DNA of 64,000 nucleotides from Clavibacter sp. VKM Ac-2872 (GTDB lineage Bacteria > Actinomycetota > Actinomycetes > Actinomycetales > Microbacteriaceae): the NCBI RefSeq assembly GCF_015351105.1, contig NZ_JADKRR010000003.1:283168-347167 (forward strand), in the 5' to 3' direction. The notes beneath the pieces are model-generated. The model did no database searches. It had not been told where the DNA came from and was given only the letters and a program-made list of their open reading frames with translations. The stretch's first letter is position 1, and each line of letters starts with the position of its first letter. Below are positions 8,920 through 16,300 of this stretch, one piece after another. Both the position numbers and the translations under genes were made by a program.

Positions 8920-9402
8920 GTGACGCCCGAGTCCCGCTCCCCCGCCCCCGCCGGCCCCTCGCTGGAGGACGACGAGACCGTCGAGCACCGCGTCCCCGCC
9001 CCCCGCTCGACCGCCGCGCTCGACGAGCGCTACGGCCGCACGCGGCCCGCGCGCATCCGCCAGCGTTGGCTCTACGGCATCGCCGGCGGCCTCGTCGCGG
9101 TCGTGTTCGGCGCGTGGGTGCTGTGGGCCGGGCTCGACCAGGCGTCGGGATCCATCGACGCCACCGACCGCGCCTTCGACATCGTCGACGCCCGCACCAT
9201 CGACGTCACCTTCTCCGTCGTCATGCCCGCCGGCACCCGGGCCTTCTGCGCCGTGCAGGCGCAGGACGAGCAGCGCTCCATCGTCGGATGGAAGGTCGTC
9301 GAGCTGCCGGCCCAGGACGGCTTCGAGCGGATGGAGACGGTGCGCCTCCGCACCACCGGTCCCGCGGTGACCGGGTTGATCCACAGCTGCTGGCCCGCCT
9401 AG
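8920..9402 (+). CDS. DUF4307 membrane protein
   Basis: A 160-aa protein with an acidic, Pro-rich cytoplasmic N-terminus, one transmembrane helix near residues 50-70 and an extracytoplasmic domain of about 90 residues ending ...LIHSCWPA. Two Cys (in FCAVQ and HSCW) could form a disulfide outside the cell. The GTG start is supported by GAGGAG 6 bases upstream. This matches DUF4307, conserved in actinobacteria next to mca and greA. Its function is unknown. It is divergent from mca and co-oriented with greA. Confidence 0.8.
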   Translation: MTPESRSPAPAGPSLEDDETVEHRVPAPRSTAALDERYGRTRPARIRQRWLYGIAGGLVAVVFGAWVLWAGLDQASGSIDATDRAFDIVDARTIDVTFSVVMPAGTRAFCAVQAQDEQRSIVGWKVVELPAQDGFERMETVRLRTTGPAVTGLIHSCWPA

Positions 9403-9462
9403 AGTGGGGGATTCGCCTCGACGGTTCCGTCGGGGCGTCCGTGCGAGTGCAAGGAGTCCATC

Positions 9463-9951
9463 GTGGCGCAGGAGCAGGCAGTCACCTGGCTGACCCAGGA
9501 GGCGTTCGACCGCCTCAGCAGGGAGCTCGACACCCTCAGCGTGCAGGGCCGCGAGGAGATCGCGAAGAAGATCGAGATCGCCCGCGAGGAGGGCGACCTC
9601 AAGGAGAACGGCGGCTACCACGCGGCCAAGGAGGAGCAGGGCAAGATCGAGGCCCGCATCCGCCAGCTGACGCAGCTGCTGCGCACGGCCGAGGTCGGCG
9701 ACGCCCCCGAGAGCCACGGCGTCGTGGAGCCCGGGACCGTCGTCACCGCGCTCATCGCCGGGGACGCGACGAAGTTCCTGCTCGGCAACCGCGAGATCGC
9801 GGGCGACAGCGACCTCGACGTCTACAGCGAGCAGTCGCCGCTCGGCGCCGCCATCATCGGCTGGGAGGTCGGGCAGAAGGGCGCGTACACCGCGCCGAAC
9901 GGCCGCGAGATCCCCGTCGAGATCCAGGCCGTGGAGAACTACACGCCGTAG
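9463..9951 (+). CDS. greA: Transcription elongation factor GreA
   Basis: Binds the RNA polymerase secondary channel and stimulates cleavage of backtracked RNA. The 162-aa protein has the usual two parts: an N-terminal coiled coil carrying the acidic tip (AREEGDLKENGGYHAAKEEQ) and a C-terminal FKBP-like domain containing SPLGAAIIGWEVGQKG. Start GTG is preceded by AAGGAG. A strong hairpin follows within 20 bases of the stop. Confidence 0.96.
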   Translation: MAQEQAVTWLTQEAFDRLSRELDTLSVQGREEIAKKIEIAREEGDLKENGGYHAAKEEQGKIEARIRQLTQLLRTAEVGDAPESHGVVEPGTVVTALIAGDATKFLLGNREIAGDSDLDVYSEQSPLGAAIIGWEVGQKGAYTAPNGREIPVEIQAVENYTP

Positions 9952-9970
9952 CGCACGAGGCCATCACGGC

Positions 9971-10008
9971 GAGAGGGGACGCGGACCGCAGGGTCCGCGT
10001 CCCCTCTC
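9971..10008. terminator. Bidirectional terminator between greA and ilvA
   Basis: A perfect 17-bp stem (9971-9987 with 9992-10008) with a 4-base loop lies between two convergent genes, 19 bases past greA and 38 bases past ilvA. It can serve either strand. Confidence 0.85.
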
Positions 10009-10046
10009 TCGTCGGGCGGCGAGGCGCCGGGCCGCGCGCCCGGGGG

Positions 10047-11423
10047 TCAGTCGCGCTGGAGGCGCGGGTCGTAGCCGGCGTCGCGCAGGCGCTGGACGAC
10101 CTCGTTCGTGTGCTCCGGACCGCGCGTCTCGACGCTCACCTCGAGCTCGACCTCGCTGATCTGCAGGCCGCGGCCGTGCCGCGTGTGCAGCACCTCGACG
10201 ACGTTCGCGTTCGCCTCCGAGATGATCTGCGAGGTGCGCGCGAGCTGGCCCGGGCGGTCGGGCAGCATGATCCGCAGCTTCACGTAGCGGTCGCTCGCGG
10301 CGAGGCCCCGGCTGATCACGCGCTCCATCATGAGCGGGTCGATGTTGCCGCCCGAGAGGATCACGACGGTGCGGCCGGCGTCCGTCACGAGCCCCGCGAG
10401 GATCGCGGCGACACCCACCGCGCCCGCGGGCTCGACCACGAGCTTCGCGCGCTCGAGGAGCAGCAGCAGGGCGCGCGCGGTGTCGTCGTCCTCGACGGTG
10501 ACGACCTCGTCGACGCTCTCGCGGATGATGTCGAAGTTGAGCAGGCCGGGCTTCGCGACCGCGATGCCGTCGGCGATGGTCGGCGTGATCTCGATCTCGG
10601 TAGCGCGGCCCGCGGCGAGGGACGGCGGGTAGGCGGCGGCGTTCCGTGCCTGCACTCCGACGACGCGGATCGTGCGGCCCTCCTCGGCGGCGCGCAGCTT
10701 GAGGGCCGTCGCGACGCCGGAGATCAGCCCGCCGCCGCCGATGGGCACGACGACCGTCTCGACGTCCGGTGTCTGGTCGAGGATCTCGAGGCCGAGCGTC
10801 GCCTGGCCGGTGATGACGTCCTCGTGGTCGAACGGCGGGATGAGGACCGCGCCCGTCTGCGCCGCGAACTCCGCGGCGGCCAGCAGCGGCTCGGCCACCG
10901 TGTGCCCGCGCAGGATCACCTCGGCGCCGTACTGGCGGGTGGCCTGGAGCTTGGGGAGCGCGACGCCCACGGGCATGAAGATCGTGGCGCGGATCCCCAG
11001 CTCGCGCGCCGCGAACGCGACGCCCTGCGCGTGGTTGCCGGCCGACGCGGCCACGACGCCGCGCGCCTTCTCCTCGTCGGTGAGGCGCGAGATGCGGTTG
11101 TAGGCGCCGCGGATCTTGTACGACCCGGTGCGCTGGAGGTTCTCGCACTTGAGGTGCACGGGGCTGCCGAGGATCTCCGCGAGGAACCGGGACGACTCCA
11201 TCGGCGTGACCTCGGCGACGCGGCTGACGATCTCCCGGGCGGCCTCGATGCGCGCGAGCGTGGGCGCGGATCCGCGGGGCAGCTCCCCGGCGAGCGCGGC
11301 GGCGTCCTCCCCCAGCTGCGACGGATCGACCTCGTCGCCGACGGCGCGCAGGTGCGGCAGGTCGGCGTGCGGCGCGGCGGCGGCCTCGTCGGCGGGGGTC
11401 CGGGCGGGGGCGGCGTCGGTCAT
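10047..11423 (-). CDS. ilvA: Threonine ammonia-lyase with ACT domain
   Basis: PLP enzyme that deaminates threonine to 2-oxobutyrate, the first committed step toward isoleucine. The PLP lysine lies in NLQRTGSYKIRGAYN, the phosphate-binding loop is PIGGGGLISGVA, and the SGGNID motif closes the catalytic domain. A single ACT domain (from YVKLRIMLPDRPGQLA) forms the C-terminus, the short single-ACT architecture. About 65 extra Ala/Asp-rich residues precede the catalytic domain. Length is 458 aa. The ATG overlaps the stop of the AI-2E transporter gene by 4 bp, so the two form an operon. Single-ACT forms may be biosynthetic or catabolic in actinobacteria. Confidence 0.93.
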   Translation of the reverse strand: MTDAAPARTPADEAAAAPHADLPHLRAVGDEVDPSQLGEDAAALAGELPRGSAPTLARIEAAREIVSRVAEVTPMESSRFLAEILGSPVHLKCENLQRTGSYKIRGAYNRISRLTDEEKARGVVAASAGNHAQGVAFAARELGIRATIFMPVGVALPKLQATRQYGAEVILRGHTVAEPLLAAAEFAAQTGAVLIPPFDHEDVITGQATLGLEILDQTPDVETVVVPIGGGGLISGVATALKLRAAEEGRTIRVVGVQARNAAAYPPSLAAGRATEIEITPTIADGIAVAKPGLLNFDIIRESVDEVVTVEDDDTARALLLLLERAKLVVEPAGAVGVAAILAGLVTDAGRTVVILSGGNIDPLMMERVISRGLAASDRYVKLRIMLPDRPGQLARTSQIISEANANVVEVLHTRHGRGLQISEVELEVSVETRGPEHTNEVVQRLRDAGYDPRLQRD

Positions 11424-12655
11424 CGGGTGGGCTTCCTCGGGTTCGGGCGGCGGGTGGCGTGCGCGGCGTCGGCGGGGACCGCGGGAGGCGGCGGCTCGGG
11501 CTGCCCGCGCCACGCCCCGCTGGCGACGTGCTTGACCATGGAGTTGAGGGTCGCGACGAGCGGCACGGCGAAGAAGGTGCCGGCGATGCCGCCGACCATG
11601 CCCCCCGCGGCGACCGAGAGGACGACCGCGAGCGGGTGCACCTTGACGACCGAGCCCATGATGAGCGGCTGGAGGACGTGCCCCTCCACCTGCTGCACGA
11701 TGAGGACGATGGCGATCATGATGAGCGCCTGCGTCAGACCGTTGTAGACGAGCGCCACGAACACGGCGAGCGTGCCGGTGACGACCGCGCCGACGATCGG
11801 GATGAAGGAGCCCAGGAACACGAGCACGCCGATGGGGATCGCGAGCGGCACCCCGATGATGGCGGCGCCGCCGGCGATGCCGATCGCGTCGATGAGCGCG
11901 ACAAGGACCTGCACCTTCACGAAGTTCTGCAGGGTGCTCCAGCCGGCCCGGCCCGCGCCGTCGACGGCGGGACGCGCGAGCCGCGGGAAGAGCCGCACGA
12001 CCCAGCGCCACATGCCCGCGCCGTCGATGAGGATGAAGAGGGTCGAGAAGAGCACGAGCAGCACACCCGTGAGCACGTGGCCGAGCGACGACGTGACGGA
12101 CAGCGCGCCGCTGAGGAGCGCGCCCGCGTCGCGCTGCACCGCGTCGACCGCCTGGGAGTACGCGTCGTTGAGCTGCTGCTCGGAGAGCTGGAGCGGCCCG
12201 TCGGTGAGGAACCCGCGGAGGTCGGCGTAGCGGGTGAGCGTCTGCGCGCGGAGGGAGTCGTACTGGCCGATGATCTGCGTCGTCACGAGGTACACGAGGG
12301 CGGCGACCGCGACGATGACGCCGATCTCGGAGACCGCGACGGCGAGCCACTTGGGCACGTGGTGGCGCTGCATCCACTGGGAGATGGGGACGAGGAGGGC
12401 CGCGAGCACGATGGCGAGGAACAGCGGGATGACGACGTACTCCAGCTGGATCACGAGCCACGCGACCACCCCGAGCACGCCGAGGATGAGGAGCAGCCGC
12501 CAGGCCCACGCGCCCGCGATGACCATCCCGGGCGGCACGGTCTCGGCGACGGTGCGCGCGACGGGCGGGACGGAGTCGATGTCGGGCTCGGCGGGCCGCT
12601 CGGCCGCGCGGGCGGCTGCCGCGGCGCGCGCACGGGATCGCTGGCCGAAGATCAT
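11420..12655 (-). CDS. AI-2E family transporter
   Basis: Polytopic membrane protein of the AI-2 exporter superfamily, 411 aa with about eight helices. The family pattern is visible: a paired helix start (LLILGVLGVVAWLVI, YVVIPLFLAIVLAAL), a long extracytoplasmic/amphipathic stretch around residues 150-200, and the LGSFIPIVGAVVTG and QQVEGHVLQPLIMGSVVKVHP signatures. Members export AI-2, Na+ or unknown substrates. The substrate cannot be told from sequence here. The name should not be taken as evidence of quorum sensing. Confidence 0.85.
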   Translation of the reverse strand: MIFGQRSRARAAAAARAAERPAEPDIDSVPPVARTVAETVPPGMVIAGAWAWRLLLILGVLGVVAWLVIQLEYVVIPLFLAIVLAALLVPISQWMQRHHVPKWLAVAVSEIGVIVAVAALVYLVTTQIIGQYDSLRAQTLTRYADLRGFLTDGPLQLSEQQLNDAYSQAVDAVQRDAGALLSGALSVTSSLGHVLTGVLLVLFSTLFILIDGAGMWRWVVRLFPRLARPAVDGAGRAGWSTLQNFVKVQVLVALIDAIGIAGGAAIIGVPLAIPIGVLVFLGSFIPIVGAVVTGTLAVFVALVYNGLTQALIMIAIVLIVQQVEGHVLQPLIMGSVVKVHPLAVVLSVAAGGMVGGIAGTFFAVPLVATLNSMVKHVASGAWRGQPEPPPPAVPADAAHATRRPNPRKPTR

Positions 12656-12755
12656 GCTGGGAGTCTAGGACGGGGCTCCCGTGCGGCCGCTCCCCGCCGG
12701 GCCCGGGCGCCCGGTCGGGACCGCCCGGGTCGGGGGTCGCCGCTAGCGTCGCAGC

Positions 12756-13997
12756 ATGGCCGACACCGTCTCCCCCGCCCTCGCCCGACGCGTGGCCCTG
12801 GCGGCGCAGGGGCTGGGCCGGCCGCTCGCCGACGCGGCGGGCACGCGCCGCCTGGCCGCGGAGATCCGGCGGCTCGGCCTGCTGCAGATCGACTCCGTCA
12901 ACGTGTTCGAGCGCAGCCACCACCTGCCGATGCTCGCCCGCGTGGGGCCCTACGACCGCGCCGCGCTCGACCGGATGCTGTTCGGCGGCGGCGGCGCGTA
13001 CGCCGAGTACTGGGCGCACCAGGCCGCCGTGCTGCCCGTCGACGACCTGCCGCTGTTCGGATGGCGGATGGCCGCGGAGCGCGACCGTCGCACGCGGCCC
13101 GGCTCCTGGGCGCTCGAGCACGCGCCGCTGATCGCCGAGGTCCGCGCCGAGCTCGCCCGCACGGGGCCGGTCCCCGCGAGCGCGATCGAGCACGAGTCGA
13201 ACGTCCGCACGGGTCCGTGGTGGGGCTGGTCGGACGTGAAGCGCGCGCTCGAGGCGATGTTCGCGTGGGGCGAGATCGCGAGCGCCGGCCGGCGCGGCTT
13301 CGAGCGGGTCTACGGGCTCGCGGAGGACGTGCTGCCGGCCCGCGTGCGCGATCGCGGAGTACCGGAGGAGGACGCCGTGCGGGAGCTCGTGCGCCGGGCC
13401 GCCGTCGCGCACGGCATCGGCACCGCGGCCGACCTCGGCGACTACCACCGGCTGTCCCGCGCCGCGACCGACCGCGCGCTCCGCGACCTCGCCGACGCGG
13501 GCGAGGTGCTGAACGTCACCGTTCCCGGGTGGGAGGGGCGCGGGAAGCCGCTGCCCGTCTGGCTGCACCGGGACGCGCGGCTGCCCCGGCGGATCCGCGG
13601 CGAGGCCCTGCTCTCCCCCTTCGACCCCGTCGTGTGGTTCCGCGAGCGGGCGCTGCGCCTCTTCGACCTGCACTACCGGATCGAGATCTACACGCCGGCG
13701 GCGCAGCGCGTGCACGGCTACTACGTGCTGCCGGTGCTGGTGGACGACGAGATCGTCGCCCGGGTCGACCTCAAGAGCGACCGGCAGGCGGGCGTGCTGC
13801 GCGTGCAGGCGTCGTGGATCGAGGGGCGCCACGATCCCGCGACGGTCGCGGAGCGCATCGCACCGCTGCTCGAGCGGGCCGCCGTGTGGCAGGGGCTGGA
13901 CGGCGTCGGCGTCGTCGACCGCGGCACCCTCGCGCCGGCGCTGCGGGCGCACCTGCCGGCCGTCGCCGCCAGCTCGGCCGCCGATCCGGCCGGGTGA
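12756..13997 (+). CDS. Winged-helix protein of the YcaQ / AlkX family (DNA crosslink glycosylase-like)
   Basis: A 413-aa protein with stacked winged-helix domains, as in the HTH_42 family whose E. coli member YcaQ unhooks DNA interstrand crosslinks and whose Streptomyces member AlzZ protects against azinomycin. The N-terminal LGLLQIDSVNVFERSHH block corresponds to the family catalytic region (QxD/QxQ type). YWAHQAAVLP and LLSPFDPVVWFRER are further signatures, and VDLKSDR lies near the C-terminus. A TAGCGT -10 element 6 bases before the ATG suggests a leaderless message. A DNA-repair role is by family only. Confidence 0.8.
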   Translation: MADTVSPALARRVALAAQGLGRPLADAAGTRRLAAEIRRLGLLQIDSVNVFERSHHLPMLARVGPYDRAALDRMLFGGGGAYAEYWAHQAAVLPVDDLPLFGWRMAAERDRRTRPGSWALEHAPLIAEVRAELARTGPVPASAIEHESNVRTGPWWGWSDVKRALEAMFAWGEIASAGRRGFERVYGLAEDVLPARVRDRGVPEEDAVRELVRRAAVAHGIGTAADLGDYHRLSRAATDRALRDLADAGEVLNVTVPGWEGRGKPLPVWLHRDARLPRRIRGEALLSPFDPVVWFRERALRLFDLHYRIEIYTPAAQRVHGYYVLPVLVDDEIVARVDLKSDRQAGVLRVQASWIEGRHDPATVAERIAPLLERAAVWQGLDGVGVVDRGTLAPALRAHLPAVAASSAADPAG

Positions 13998-14007
13998 GGC
14001 GCCGCCG

Positions 14008-14574
14008 TCAGAACTGCACGCGCGGCGGCTCGGCGATGGACGCGAGGCTCGAGACCTCGTAGAAGTCCCGCTCGCCGAAGCCCAGCCCGCGCACGAAGAG
14101 CGTGTTCGGGAACTGCGTGATCTTGGTGTTGAGCTCGCGCACGCCGCCGTTGTAGAAGCGGCGCGACGCCTGGATCCGGTCCTCGGTGTCCACCAGCTCG
14201 CCCTGCAGCTGCAGGAACGTCTGGCTCGTCTGCAGCTGCGGGTACGCCTCGGCGACCGCGAACAGCGACTTCATCGCACCCTGCAGGTGCTCCTCGGCGG
14301 CGCTCGCCTCCGCGGGGCTCGCGGCGCTGATCGTCTCGGTGCGCGCGGAGGCCACCTTCTCGAACACCTTCTGCTCGTGGTTCGCGTAACCCTTGACCGA
14401 CTCGATGATGGTCGGCAGCAGGTCCGCGCGCCTCTTCAGCTGCACCGTGATGTCGCTCCACGCCTCGTCCACCCGCACGTTCAGGGTGACGAGGGCGTTG
14501 TACGTGGCCCAGAGGTAGATGCCGACGAGAACTGCCAGGAGCACGACGACTCCGAGCGCGATCCACAATTCCAT
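14008..14574 (-). CDS. lemA: LemA family protein
   Basis: Membrane-anchored four-helix protein, 188 aa. An N-terminal helix (LWIALGVVVLLAVLVGIYLW) anchors it, followed by YNALVTLNVRVDEAWSDI, KRRADLLPTIIESVKGY and RFYNGGVRELNTKITQFP, all hallmarks of LemA. Function is poorly defined in bacteria. It is monocistronic here: the usual TPM/DUF2207 partner is not adjacent. It runs convergently into the YcaQ-like gene with only 10 bases between stops. Confidence 0.9.
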   Translation of the reverse strand: MELWIALGVVVLLAVLVGIYLWATYNALVTLNVRVDEAWSDITVQLKRRADLLPTIIESVKGYANHEQKVFEKVASARTETISAASPAEASAAEEHLQGAMKSLFAVAEAYPQLQTSQTFLQLQGELVDTEDRIQASRRFYNGGVRELNTKITQFPNTLFVRGLGFGERDFYEVSSLASIAEPPRVQF

Positions 14575-14666
14575 GCTCAGGATCCTACGCGCGGGCCTGG
14601 GGAGGACCCGGGGGATCCCGGGCCCGCGCACCCGTTCTGGGGGCGTCGCGACCGTGCGCGTCCGGG

Positions 14667-16085
14667 TCAGCCGCGCGCGCGGAGGGTGTCGCGGAGGAAG
14701 CGGTACGAGGAGCGCGGCGTGCGGTCGCCCGTGCGCGGATCCACGTGCACGAGGCCGCGCGGCGCCCGGCGCCCGGCCTCCCACTCGAAGCCGTCGAGGA
14801 GGCTGCCGGCGACGACGGCCTCGAGCCGCACGCCCTCCGCCGGGCCGCCCGGCGCGACGGCGGCGAGCGCCCGCACGAGGTGGTCGGAGATCGCGTGCGC
14901 CCGGAGCGGATCCCGGCGGGAGCCGTCGCGGTCGTCGACCTGCTCGGGGTGGGCGGCGTCGAGCCCGGAGAGCACGACGGGCGGCAGGGCGTCGCCGTAG
15001 CGCGCGCGGAGGTCGGCGAGCACGACGGGCACGAGGTCGGGCGCGACGGGGTGGCCGTCGAGGGAGGCGGGGTGGTCGGTCCAGGGCAGCTCGGCGAACG
15101 GGATCGCGGTGGACCCGGCGACGACGCGCGGCACGGCGGCGACGCGGACGGGGTCGGCGAGCGCGACCCCGTAGTGGTCGAGCGGCTGGCCGATGGAGCG
15201 GAGGTCGGCCGGGTCCACGCGCCCGAGGCGCTCGAAGGAATCCGCGTGCGGGCCGTCGAGGTCCGGGTAGCGGCCGAGCAGCACGGCGTCGGCGAAGAGG
15301 TCCTGGTGCAGCGCGCGCGCCACGACCGCGGCGGCCCGGTCGTCGTCGTCCCCGGATGCGGCCTCGACCACGCGGTGGGCGTTCACGATGCCGACGCGGG
15401 CCGAGGAGCTCGCACCGCGGATGGCCTCGACCGCGCGGCCGTGCGCGAGCAGCTGGTGGTGCACGGTGGGCAGCGCGTCGAGGCCGAGGCGCGACCCCGG
15501 CGCGTGCGTGCCGGTGACGTGTCCGGCCATCGTCGTGAGCGCGGGCGTCCGGAGCGTGACCCAGTCGGGCACGCGGTCGGCGAGCGCCTCGGCGGCGAGG
15601 TACGCGAGGTCGCCGAAGCGCAGCGCGGTGTCGCGGTGGAGCCAGCCGCCGCGGTCCTGCAGCTCGACGGGCAGGTCGTGGTCGTGCAGGGCGGCACGCG
15701 GGCGGATCCCCGCGGCCAGCAGCGCGTCCACCAGCTCGTCGTAGAACCCGATGCCCTCGCGTCGCAGGCCCCCGCGGGCCTCGGGCTGGATCCGCGACCA
15801 GGAGAGGGAGAAGGAGAGGACGTCGACGCCGAGCTCGGCGGCGAGCGCCACGTCCTCCGCGCTGCGGGCGATGTGCTCCGCTCCGCGCTCGGGGTCGCTG
15901 CCGTCCGCCACCGCGCCGGGCCGCCGGGCGAACGCATCCCACACGGACTCGGTGCGGCCACCCTCGTGCGCGCGGCCCTCGACCTTGGTCGCGCTCGTGC
16001 TCACCCCGATGCGCGGGCCGCCCGCGAGCAGACCCGCCAGCTCGGTCGGCGTCGGGCGGTCGGGGGCGGCGTCGCGGGGGGTCAC
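14667..16085 (-). CDS. Glycoside hydrolase family 1-like protein, catalytic residues lost
   Basis: The 472-aa protein aligns along its whole length with GH1 beta-glucosidases: GVSTSATKVEG near the N-terminus, FSLSWSRIQPE (92-102), LHDHDLPVELQDRGGWLHRD (133-152) and SLLDGFEWEAG (428-438). Both catalytic glutamates are missing. The acid/base motif T-x-N-E-P is TLRTP at 177-181, and the nucleophile motif T-E-N-G is VLSG at 371-374. The HWDLP substrate histidine/tryptophan pair is altered to DHDLP. The frame is intact over 1.4 kb, so it is not a decaying gene; a binding or regulatory pseudoenzyme is more likely. The GTG start is chosen at the onset of similarity; no strong ribosome binding site is seen. 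Confidence 0.75.
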   Translation of the reverse strand: MTPRDAAPDRPTPTELAGLLAGGPRIGVSTSATKVEGRAHEGGRTESVWDAFARRPGAVADGSDPERGAEHIARSAEDVALAAELGVDVLSFSLSWSRIQPEARGGLRREGIGFYDELVDALLAAGIRPRAALHDHDLPVELQDRGGWLHRDTALRFGDLAYLAAEALADRVPDWVTLRTPALTTMAGHVTGTHAPGSRLGLDALPTVHHQLLAHGRAVEAIRGASSSARVGIVNAHRVVEAASGDDDDRAAAVVARALHQDLFADAVLLGRYPDLDGPHADSFERLGRVDPADLRSIGQPLDHYGVALADPVRVAAVPRVVAGSTAIPFAELPWTDHPASLDGHPVAPDLVPVVLADLRARYGDALPPVVLSGLDAAHPEQVDDRDGSRRDPLRAHAISDHLVRALAAVAPGGPAEGVRLEAVVAGSLLDGFEWEAGRRAPRGLVHVDPRTGDRTPRSSYRFLRDTLRARG

Positions 16086-16300
16086 GTGAGCCAGTATCGG
16101 GCACCGGGACGGCGCCTCCCCGCGCCGGAGGACCGAGCGGCGACCCGTCACCGCGGCCGAGCAGACCCGGGGGCCGCACCGAGGACGCACACCGCGCGTC
16201 CCGGCGTCGGGCACACGCCGCACAGGTTCGGGTACCACTTCCGTCACAGTCGGAGCGGGCGGTTGACACGCCCGGATGCACCCGCCTGAATGGAGGCACG

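Noticed and set aside
16263-16291. Perfect TTGACA as a -35 for the gene at 16301
   Set aside because: The -10 at the right spacing (CTGAAT) is poor and would overlap the ribosome binding site, leaving almost no leader.
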